Shown here one piece after another: positions 24,701 to 36,700 of a stretch of DNA of 64,000 bases. Source of the stretch: Setophaga petechia. Lineage: Eukaryota; Chordata; Aves; Passeriformes; Parulidae. Under the pieces are notes generated by a model. That model was not told the origin of the DNA. It was given only the letters and a program-made list of their open reading frames with translations, and searched no databases. The position numbers and the translations under genes were made by a program. How positions within the stretch are numbered: position 1 is the first letter of the stretch; each line of letters begins with the position of its first letter. The stretch covers positions 1,323,656-1,387,655 of the forward strand of contig JANCRA010000115.1 of assembly GCA_024362935.1 (NCBI GenBank), given 5' to 3'.

Positions 24701-27700
24701 GTCAGATTCATCATTCCTCCCTGCCACGAGGGTCCTCACAAATACAATATAAAACTTGATTGTCTTTTAAGAATTTTCTCTCACCTGTTGGTGAACTATG
24801 AATAGCATGCTCTGGAGAATCATATCTATAAACCATAGTTACAGAAAGAGAGATAATAATTATTTTTATTCTTTTCTCTAAGTTTCCCACAGCTTCCCAG
24901 GATTTCCCTGGGACACAGCTATGTCTCTCTCTGTTCAGAGGATATGTGCTTGCCACATAAAAACTCCTCGTGTGCAAAAAGATCTGTGAAGCTGAAGAGA
25001 AGCAGAAATTCACTGTGAAATCCTGCTCTCACCCTGGCTCCTGAAGGCTGCACAAAGCCAGGGCTGAGTCTTGTCATCATCTTTAAAAATTCCTGCTGGA
25101 TTCTGCCTCAGAGGAGGGCTGGCAGATGCAGCATTCTAATCAAACCCATGAACTATTAACCTCTGGAATTTTAATGTGATGTGGCATTCCAGGCTGCTTC
25201 GCAGCATCAACATGCAAAGACAGAGCTGCTTTTGCTCAGATTTTAAACGTAAAGCTCAAGCAAAGCCAGATATGTTTTGTTATCTCTGTTCCTCTTTCAC
25301 TATCAATCAACCAGATGCACCTGACAAGGGAGGAAATGTTGAATGGCAGAGTTTAATCCAGGGCAGGAGAACTCAGGTGACCCTGTGGCTCTCAGTTCCA
25401 TAATAAAAATAGATAAAATAGCTATTTTATCTATTTTACACTATTCCAAGCACACCTCAGCTTACCCTGGGAGGTCTGGGGGAAAGGCTTCCTCCAGTGC
25501 AGTAGAAGCCAGCCCCACACAACCCACTGGGGGACACCAGTCCAGTCCCATTGCAGAAATACCCTGAAATTAAATGAAGAGAATGATGTCGGTCATTCCA
25601 GACAGACAACAGCAAATTTGGGATGGGGAAATATCAATAATAATATTCAAAATATTCATAATAATATTCAAAATATTCATAATAAAATTCAAAATATTCA
25701 TCCTGTTTGATTCAGCTACAGTTGCAGAGTACAAAGAGCCCCATTGCAGAAATACCCTGAAATTAAATGAAGAGAATGATGTTGGTCGTTCCAGACAGAC
25801 AACAGCAAATTTGGGATGGGGAAATATTCATAATAATATTCAAAATATTCACAATAATATTCAAAATATTCATTCTGTTTGATTCAGCTACAGAGAACAA
25901 GGAGCACTTGTGTCACAGTCATATTTTCTGGAAAGATCCCTTTGCCCAGGATTCTTCTCCTGGGAAGCTGAGAAGCCTCAGAGAAAAAGGAGAACAATCA
26001 TTATCTGATTTGCTTCTCCTGTGTTTTGCTGCTCTGGGATGTGTTTGGACATTGTTTACCAACAGGTCATTGATTGGTTTCATGTAAATTGTTTTGACTT
26101 ATTGGCCAATCAGGGCTCTGAAAAGAGTCAGGAGTTTTCATTATTGTCTTTTTAGCCTTCTGTCTGTATCCTTTCTGTATTCTTTAGTATAATTTAATAT
26201 AGTATTTTTAAATATAATTTCGTATCATAAAATAATAAAGAACATGGTGTCAGTGATTCCTCCCTCCATCTGGGAACCCCACAAATACAACACCCTTGTG
26301 TCACCTCTGAGTGTGAAAACATCCAGAGGAAGGGTAGAAAGGAAAAGGAATTTCTCCATGTTTACAAAAGGCTAATTTATTATTTTATGGTACTGTATTA
26401 TATTAAAGAATACTATACTAAACCATACTAAAGAATACAGAAAAGATACTTACAGTAGGCTAAAAATATAATAATGAAAACTCATTACCCTTTCCAGAGC
26501 CCTGATCGGCCAAAAAGTCAAAACAATTCACATGAAACCAATGAAACAATCACTTGTTGAATAAAAAACCTCCAAACATATCCCAAAGCATCAAAATTCC
26601 ATCCCCGTTTCCCCCATTCCATCCCCGTTCCCCCATTCCATCCCCGTTTCCCCCATTCCAGCCCCGTTCCCCCATTCCAGCCCTGTTTCCCAATTCCATC
26701 CCCGTTTCCCCCATTCCATCCCCGTTTCCCCCATTCCATCCCCGTTCCCCCCATTCCATCCCCGTTTTCCCCATTCCAGCCCTGTTTCCCCCATTCCATC
26801 CCCGTTCCCCCATTCCATCCCCGTTTCCCCCATTCCATCCCCGTTCCCCCATTCCATCCCCGTTTCCCCCATTCCAGCCCCGTTCCCCCATTCCAGCCCT
26901 GTTTCCCAATTCCATCCCCGTTCCCCCATTCCATCCCCGTTTCCCCCATTCCATCCCCGTTTCCCCCATTCCATCCCCGTTTCCCCCATTCCAGCCCTGT
27001 TTCCCCCATTCCAGCCCCATTTCCCGTTTATTGAGAAGAAAACAGCAGATTTGGTCTCCATCCTCTGCCCAACCCGTGTTCAGAAAAGCTCTACCCAACA
27101 CCTCACTGTAGGAAAGCATCTCCTCAGGATTTCCTGCTCCAGAGCCCCAGAAATGTCTGAAATGTCATGAATCAAATTTTCCAGTGTTTTACCTGCATCA
27201 CAGGGGAGGCAGTCCTGGATGCCAGTGTTCCCAGGCGAGCTGCTGTAGCGGCCAGGAGGGCAGGGCAGCGGGGAGGCCGAGCCCAGGGGGCAGTAGGAGC
27301 CCTGGGGACACGAGTTCCCCACCTCAGCATCCCTGGGCGCGGGGCTGGCGGCGCCTCCGGAGCAGTAAAACCCGGCCAGGCAGGGCCCTGTCACCCGGGA
27401 CTGCCCAGGGACAGCACAGAAATGTCCTGGGAGAGCAAACAGGGCCATCAGCACAGGCAGGGAACAGGGATGGGATGGGGGAAACGGGGATGGGATGGGA
27501 TGGGGGAAACGGGGATGGGATGGGAAAATGGGGATGGGATGGGGGAAATGGGGATGGAATGGGGGAAACGGGGATGGGATGGGGAAACAGGGATGGAATG
27601 GGAAAAATGGGGGGAAAAGGGTTGAAAAACTGGGAAAACTGGGGAAAAACCAGGGCTGGAATGGGGGGAAACAGGGATGGGATGGGGGAAACGGGGATGG

Positions 27701-30700
27701 AATGGGGAAAAATGGGGGGAAAAGGGGTGAAAAACTGGGAAAACTGGGGAAAAACCAGGGCTGGAATGGGGGAAACGGGGATGGAATGGGGGAAATGGGG
27801 ATGGAATGGGGGGAAACAGGGATGGGATGGGGGAAACAGGGATGGGATGGGGGGAAACGGGGATGGAATGGGGGAAACGGGGATGGAATGGGGGAAACGG
27901 GGATGGAATGGGGGAATCGAGGATGGAATGGGGGAAACGGGGATGGAATGGGGGGAAACAGGGATGGGATGGGGGAAACAGGGATGGGATGGGGGGAAAC
28001 AGGGATGGGATGGGGAAAACGGGGATGGGATGGGGGAAATGGGGATGGAATGGGGGAAAATGGGGGGAAAATGGGTAAAAAACTGAAAAAACAACAGGGC
28101 TGGAATGGGAAAACCAGGGCTGGAATGGGGGGAAACGGGGATGGAATGGGGGAAACGGGGATGGGATGGGGAAACAGGGCTGGAATGGGGGGAAACGGGG
28201 ATGGAATGGGGAAAATGGTGGGAAAAGGGGTGAAAAACTGGAAAACAACATGGCTGGAATGGGGGAAACGGGGATGGGATGGGGGAAATGGGGATGGAAT
28301 GGGGGGAAACGGGGATGGAATGGGGGAAAACGGGGATGGGATGGGAGAAACGAGGATGGAATGGGAGAAACGGGGATGGGATGGGGGAAACGGGGATGGA
28401 ATGGGGGAAAATGGGGGGAAAATGGGTAAAAAACTGAAAAAACAACAGGGCTGGAATGGGAAAACCAGGGCTGGAATGGGGGAAACGGGGATGGAATGGG
28501 GAAACGGGGATGGGATGGGGAAAACGGGGATGGGATGGGGAAACAGGGCTGGAATGGGGGAAACGGGGATGGAATGGGGAAAATGGGGATGGAATGGGGA
28601 AAATGGGAATGGAATGGGGAAAAAATGGGGCGAAAAGGGTGAAAAACTGGAAAAACAACAGGGCTGGAATGGGAAAACCAGGGCTGGAATGGGGGGAAAC
28701 GGGGCTGCAATGGGGGGAAACGGGGCTGGAATGGGAAAAACAGGGCTGGAATGGGGAAAACGGGGATGGAATGGGGAAAAATGGGGGGAAAAGGGGTGAA
28801 AAACTGGGAAAACTGGAGAAAAAAACAGGGCTGGAATGGGGAAAAATGGGGGGAAAAGGGGTGAAAAACTGGGAAAAAACCAGGGCTGGAACGGGGAAAA
28901 ATGGGAGGAAAAGGGGTGAAAAACTGGGAAAAAAACAGGGCTGGAATGGGTAAAACAGGGTTGGAATGGGGGAAACAGGGCTGGAATGGGGAAAAAATGG
29001 GGGGAAAAGGGATGAAAAACTGGGAAAACTGGGAAGCAAACAAGGCTGGAATGGGGGAAACGGGGCTGGAATGGGGAAAAATGGGGGGAAAAGGGGTGAA
29101 AAACTGGAAAAACAACAGGGCTGGAATGGGGAAAACCAGGGCTGGAATGGGGGACACAGGGCTGGAATGGGGGAAAAGTGGCTGGAATGGGGAAAAATGG
29201 GGGGGAAAGGGGTGAAAAACTGGGAAAAAAACAGGGCTGGAATGGGGGAAACAGGGCTGAAATGGGGAAAAATGGGGGGAAAAGGGGTGAAAAAGAGGAA
29301 AAACTGGGAAAAAAAAGGGGGCTGGAATGGGGGAAACAGGGCTGGAATGGGGAAAAATGGGGAAAAGGGGGTGAAAAACTGGGAAAAAAACAGAGCTGGA
29401 ATGGGGGAAAATGGGGGGAAAAGGGGTGAAAAACTAGGAAAACTGGGAAAAAACAGGGCTGGAATGGAGGAAACAGGGCTGGAATGGGCAAAAATGGGGG
29501 GAAAAGGGGTGAAAAACTGGGAAAATGGGGGAAAACTGGGGTGGAATGGGAACTATGGGGCTGGAATGAGGGAAAATGGGGTTAGAATTGGGGAAAAATG
29601 GAGAGAAAGGATCTGGGAGGGGGGAAATGGGAGAGAAAGGGTCTGGGAGGGGTGAAAAACTGGGACAAATGGGGAAACACAGTGCTGGAATGGGGGGGAA
29701 ATAGGATGGGATCAGGAAAATAGGAATAAAAGGGGCTGAGGGGTGGAAATGTGGCAAAAATGGGTCAGAAAAAATTGGGAAAATGGGGATGAAATGGGGA
29801 AAAAGGGGGCTGGGATTGGGAATCCAGGGATACACAAAACTCTCCTGAAAACCAGCCCCTGTCAGTGTTTCCCCCCACCATGCTTTGCACCAGAGGAGAC
29901 ATTTCATGGCTCAGAACACCCTGTGAGCATCAAGGACACTCTGTCCCTGCTGGCACCGTGCTGGCACCGTGCTGGCACAGTAGCTTAAGCTAGAACAAGG
30001 AAGATGTGGATAGCACACTTTCAATAAAGGAAGATGAACAGAAAAGCACTGGAAATTACTGTGGACTGGCTAGGACATGGAGCCTCCACCAATGGGGCTT
30101 TAAAAATCTAAGTCAGTTAAGCAGCCATCAGGAAATACTCTGTACCCTGCATCACTATCTCAAAGCCCCTGACCATGCCAATCTACCCATAAGCTTTAAA
30201 TGCAGCTATTTTTTCTCCTTGGTCACTGTATGTCTCAAACATTTGTATACAATTATCATGTCTGCTCATTTTCCAGCAGTTAAGCAAGCTTTAAATATTT
30301 AGTACTTTCCATCTTCCCTGATTAATCAGTCAAGGTGGTCTTTTACAAGTACTGGTGTCATTCTAAGTATCCTCTCCATATGTCTTGATTCTTTAGGCCA
30401 TGGGATAGTCACGGGAATATTTTATTCCTGAATGTCATTCTACAGTTCTTGAATGACAGAGTGACACTGCTGTCACTCTGGAAATTACTGTGGACTGGGT
30501 AGGACATGGAGCCTCCACCAATGGGGTTTTAAAAATCTAAGTCAGTTAAGCAGCCATCAGGAAATACTCTGTACCCTGCATCACTATCTCAAAGCCCCTG
30601 ACCATGCCAATCTACCCATAAGCTTTAAATGCAGCTATTTTTTCTCCTTGGTCACTGTATGTCTCAAACATTTGTATATAATTATCATGTCTGCTCATTT

Positions 30701-33700
30701 TCCAGCAGTTAAGCAAGCTTTAAATATTTAGTACTTTCCATCTTCCCTGATTAATCAGTCAAGGTGGTCTTTTACAAGTACTGGTGTCATTCTAAGTATC
30801 CTCTCCATATGTCTTGATTCTTTAGGCCATGGGATAGTCACGGGAATATTTTATTCCTGAATGTCGTTCTACAGTACTTGAATTACAGAGTGACACTGCT
30901 TTTTTCTCCTTGGTCACTGTATGTCTCAAACATTTGTATATAATTATCATGTCTTCTCATTTTCCAGCAGTTAAGCAAGCTTTAAATATTTAGTACTTGC
31001 CATCTTCCCTGATTAATCAGTCAAGGTGGTCTTTTACAAGTACTGGTGTCATTCTAAGTATCCTCTCCATATGTCTTGATTCTTTAGGCCATGGGATAGT
31101 CACAGGAATATTTTATTCCTGAATGTCATTCTACAGTTCTTGAATTACAGAGTGACACTGCTGTCACTCTGTCCCTGTGCCTCACCTGGCTCGCAGGGGC
31201 TGCAGTGGGAGCTCAGGCTGCTGCCAGCCCGGGGGTTGTAGGTGCCTTTGGGGCAGGGGAACTGAGCTGCAGAGGCAGTGCCTGCAGGGCAGAAGTGCCC
31301 AGGGGGACACTCCTTCTCCAGAATGGAAGAGGAATTCTTGGGGCAGAAGAACCTGGGGAAAAGAGAGGATAAAAAAACAAAAAAAAAATGAGGATTTTGG
31401 TGACGAGGTAGACGGGAGATTTGCTCATCCGATGATGATCGACAAAATCTCGGATTTATTGATTAACAGAAACACTCTTATAATCACAGTAATAAGGCTC
31501 ATACATATTGCAAAACTAGAGCTCACTATTGGTCAGCTATAAAAAGTCAGTCACACCTTTCTCAAGATGTTTGTGGCTTCTTTTTTACCTCCTGTTATCA
31601 CATAATTTATTAAACATCTTCTTGCTCAAAGAAACCATGTCCTTGAATTAGGCAGCTGTTGCTTTCTCAGATGTACTTTCTCACGTCAGTTTTTTCCCAT
31701 CGACTATGTCTCAGTAAAACACTGTCCACATTTTGGCTCCTGTGCAGAAAAGGGACCTAAAAGTGCATTTTGCTGCACTCTGAGTTGATTCCTCAAATGC
31801 CAAATTGATGGCATAATTGCAAAAGCCACAGAGACGTAATTTTCTTAACTTGAATCACAACACATCCAAGCTGTGATTCATCAACTTGTAAAAGTTAATC
31901 AAGTTCAAACCCAGGCAGTAATTGGAGCTAAATCCCCCAAGGAAAAGCCAGGCTCAGCATCAGGTGATTTTCAGGATCCTCTTCCACTTCAGCAGGCTGG
32001 TGCCAGCCTGTTGCCAAGGGAACCAGCCTTCACTCCAGACATGGAATAGGCTGATGGTGCCAATGGTTTGTGTGCTCTGAACAGCCTAAATTCCCTTCCA
32101 GTGGGGCTGTGTGTGGGGCTGGGGCTTTTCCTGGTCCCACAATCACTTTGTGGTGGTGTGAAACAGCTCAGCAGCTGCTCTGCTGCCTCACAGCACCTCC
32201 TCAAGTGCTTTCCAGTGGTAAAATACCTCATTTTCTGTTGTTATCTTATTGCAGGGGTTCCATACTGTCGGGACTCAGTGCATCCCTCTGGGTGTCCAGA
32301 GTTGCTGAGGACCCCGTCGGGGGGCTCAGAGACCCTGGCACACAGCACAGAGCACCTGGGGATTTGATTTTGACCCTTGGAGCAAGTTGCCAACTTTGTA
32401 TGAGGGCCTGAAAGTCACCCAGGTTTGAATGGTGTAATAACAAAATGATCACAGGGTGAAAATGTAGATTTTACAATTTTTGGTATGGGGGTTATGGGGA
32501 CGAGATGGAGGAATTGGGACATGTCCAGCCTTTCTCCTTCTTCTTCTTGTTCTCCATTTTCTGCTGTGATGTTGGCACTCTGGGATTGGTTTAGAGTAGA
32601 AGTGCCCTTTCTAACACAGGTGATAGGTATTGGGAATTAAGTGTAAATATGTTATAGGTAGTTTGTAGTATAAAGGACAACACCACCTCGGGGGTGGTCA
32701 GAGTGCCTGTGGCTGCCCTGCTGAGCAGATCTCAGTGGGGCAGAAAGAAAATTTTATAGATAAGAATTAATAAACAACCTCAAGACCGAAAAGTGAAGAG
32801 TCCAGACTCGTTCTTCAGTTGTGTGGGCTGAAGCAGAGACACCCTGCACATCTCAGGGCAGCAACTATCAACAGCAACCTGGAGTGAAGGCTGGTTCCCA
32901 GAGACCACACTGTTGTCTCCTTGTCACAAAAGTTCCAGATCTTCTTGGTGTTTCTCGTGGGCAGCTCCTCAGAGCACTGACTCTTTCTTCTTCACAAACT
33001 GACTCCAGTTCCCTTCTCAACACCACCCCACTCTTTTATTGCACTCTTCTTCTCATTGGTTACTGTCAAAGTCAGGCTTGCTCCTAATCTTTGATAATTG
33101 GCACAGCTGCAACTCCTTAGGGGTAAAATTACTTTCTACATTATTTTCATATATTCTATCCCCCTACAATTTTGCCCACTCACACTGCTCCAGCATGCCT
33201 GGATCAACAATTATTTCAGCATTTCCAAGCTCTCTGTGTCTCACCCTTCAGGCCTGTTAAAGTCAGGCTTGCTCCTAATCTTTGATAATGGGCCCAGCTG
33301 CAACTCCTTATGGGATAAGATTACCTTCTACAGGATCTTTATTTTCTTATATTCTATCCCCCTACAATTTTCCCCACTCACACTGCTCCAGCATGCCTGG
33401 ATAAAGAATTATTTCAGTATTTCTAAGCTCTCTGTGTCTCACCCTTCAGGCCTGTTAAATTCAGGCTTGCTCCTAATCTTTGATAATGGGCCCAGCTGCA
33501 ACTCCTTATGGGATAAGATTACCTTCTACAGGATCTTTATTTTCTTATATTCTGTCCCCCTACAATTTTCCCCACTCACACTGCTCCAGCATGCCTGGAT
33601 CAACAATTATTTCAGGATTTCTAATCTCCCTGTGTCTCACCCTTCAGGACAGGGCAGGCAGCTGCTTTGGCTCAGTGAGGGGTTGTAGGATCCTGCTGGA

Positions 33701-36700
33701 CAGGCAATGGGAAGAGCTGTGCCCTGGGGACAGAAATACCCTGGAAAAGACAGAGCAGCTCAGAATCAGCAGAGTTTGGAGAGTTAAAGCCAAACCAGGC
33801 ATTTCTGTGTGACTTTAACTCACCCCGGGGACACGGCTGGGGCTCCTCACCAGACACACAGTAGTGACCCTGTGGGCAAGGCTGGCACTGCTGTCCCTGG
33901 GCGTGGGGCAGGTGGGAGCCAGGGGGGCACGGCACTGGGCTGCTGGAGCCCTGGGGACAGAAGTGACCCAGGGGACACGGAGCTCCTGAGAGGCCATCGC
34001 GGGGCGTCGGGGTCTGGGCACCGCTGGCACAGTAGAACCTGCAGCAGGACACACCTCTGGGTTACAGACAGGGAAAAAAACCCAGGAGATCATCCCTGCT
34101 CAGGGCATGGAACTCACAGAACTCACAGAATTTCCAGAATGAACAGGTTGGAAGAGACCCTAAAGATCATGGAGTTTGTTAGGAAAATTCATCCACAAAC
34201 ATCAGAGGTTTATGTCCAAAAAGGGGACAGAGGAGTCCTTCTTGGCTTTAAATAATTTATTTATTTATATTATTAATTTTAATTCTATTATTAATTTTAA
34301 TTTTATTATTTATTTTATTTTTATCTAAATTCATTTATAAATTTATTCCAATCAAGGCAGAGGCCATGGAGCATTCCCCTGGGGTCTCTCCAATTTTTAG
34401 AGGATGCAGCCTCCTTTTCATCCCAATTTCCCAGCCACATTTCCCTTCTCTTTTTCCCCATTTCTGAGGTACTTGAGAGGTTCAGACTTCCCAAAACACC
34501 TGATACCAGAAATTCCCCTCTAATGTATAACCCTCCCTTTTAATTTTTAATTCTTATGGAATTTAGGGCTTTTTCTCCATTGGCTGAGGTACTTGAGAGG
34601 TTCAGACTCCCCGATATGCCTGATACCAAAGATTCCCCTCTAACGTACAACCCTCCCTTTTAATTTTAATTCTTATGGAATTTAGGGGTTTTCCCCATTG
34701 TTTCTTTCATCTTTCAATGTCCAATTTCATTTATCAGCACACCTGAAGTTTATTTGTAAAAGCAAATCTCTTTTCCCATTTATCAATCAGTGGAATCCTT
34801 CCCATTGTTTCTTTTCTCTCCCAGTGCTGGTTTTCTCTCTCAGTAGCCCCACAGCTGGTTTGGAAACACAAATCCCTCATTCCACCCAAGTCCAACCCAA
34901 TCCAACACCTGCCCCAGTGGCACACCCAGGCGTTTCAGGACCATGCAAATGGGGTTGTTCTGTTACTCACCCAGGGCTGCACTGCCCCGAGGGTGCCCTC
35001 TGCCCAGAGCCATTGCAGAAATGTCCCCCAGGACAGGGCTGGCACTCCTGCACACTCCTCCTGCCCTCCTGGCTGGACCATGTGCCAGGAGGGCACTGCA
35101 CTGGCACTGGGGCACCTGGTGAGGCACAGCAAGGTGAGGAAATTCCTCCCAGGAATTTAGGAATGGAAGAAAATGCTGCTCCAAAGCCCCCCTACCTTCA
35201 GGGCAGTAGTGGCCAGCAGGACAGGGCAGCCCTGACTCCCCATCCTGGGGGTTCCTCACTCGGGCACCACTTCTGCACCAAAACCCCTCAGCACAATCTC
35301 CTGGGAAAACAGAATAATGGGAAATAAAACCACATAAATACAGATTTCACATCCAGCCATTCGCCACCTGGCAACCCCTGATGGAATGGTCAGCAGAGGA
35401 GCTGCTGCACCTGCCAGGAGGTGACAGAGACAGAGAAACCTTTCAGTGCCTCCTGGGCATTCCAATAAATGCTTCCACATTCCAATAAATATCCCACACT
35501 CCAATAATTGTTCCACATTCCAATAAATATCCCACACTCCAATAAATGCTTCCATATTCCAATAAATATCCCACACTCCAATAATTGTCCCATATCCCAA
35601 TAAATATCCCCCATTCCAATGAATATCCCACACTCCAATGAATATCCCACACTCCAATAATTCTCACATTCCAATAATTATCCCACATTCCAATAATGAG
35701 CCCATATTCCAATAAATATCCCACAGTCCAATAAATATCCCACATTCCAATAATGACCCCATATTCCAATAAATACCCCACAGTCCAATAAATATTCTAG
35801 CACACATTTCTCTTCAGAATCATATTCTACACATCTTAAAGGGGAGACTGAAATACTAAGAATTCTGTCAAAGTGTTGTGCTGAAATAGGGCCTTTCAGG
35901 ATAAGGATCAACAAAAAATCATCAGATGTGGGAAAAAATATTGAAAAAAATGGAGAGATGTCATTGCTGGGTGTTTTGCCCTCTGTTTCTCTGCTAAACA
36001 TAATCATGTGCACATCAATTACATGGAAGGATTAGTTCTTTGGGAAGGAGGCTAAAAACCCAAACTAATTCTTACACAGAAAAACTGCACTCTGAATTAT
36101 TTTTAAAAAGAAATATCACACATAGAATTCTGATTTTACAGTCCTTGCTTAGAAAAATGAGGGATTTTTCCTTCCTTAAGAAGTCCTAGACAGGTACACT
36201 GGAATATTTTACCTTAGAGGAGGTGAACCCTGGAGCCCACCTCCACCCCCTGCACTGATGATCTCAGCAGGAAGGAGGGAGCTCAGCAGAGCAGCAATTT
36301 ACCTGTTGGGGCAGCCAGGCCAGGCCATTCACAGTATTTTCCTGCTGGGCATCTCTGGCATTCCTGCAGGGATTTCAGTTTCTGCCTGGCTCCGAAGGTC
36401 CCTGCAGGGCAGCTGTGCTGGGAGCTGCTGCTGGTCCCTGCTGGGCAGTAAAAGCCCCGTGGGCAGGGGTACAGGGTGACATCGATGAGTGGCCCTTGCT
36501 GGCTGTCACAGTAAAACCCTGCAGGGACACAGGGAACAGCTGGATTTAGCTGCTCATTAGGGAGGAAGAGCTTCTGCAGGCACACAAACATCTCGCTGGC
36601 TGCTCACAGGATAAACCTGCTTTAAATAGCTATTGATGTGAGCCACTGCTGCTGCACAAACACACTGCACCCTTCACAGGAAATTTAATTTTCTTAACAG

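Noticed and set aside
27080..29491. Very long open frames (570-800 codons, both strands) as protein genes
   Set aside because: They come from a 20-bp repeat without stop codons. Only the exon W31 part has the module pattern and splice sites.
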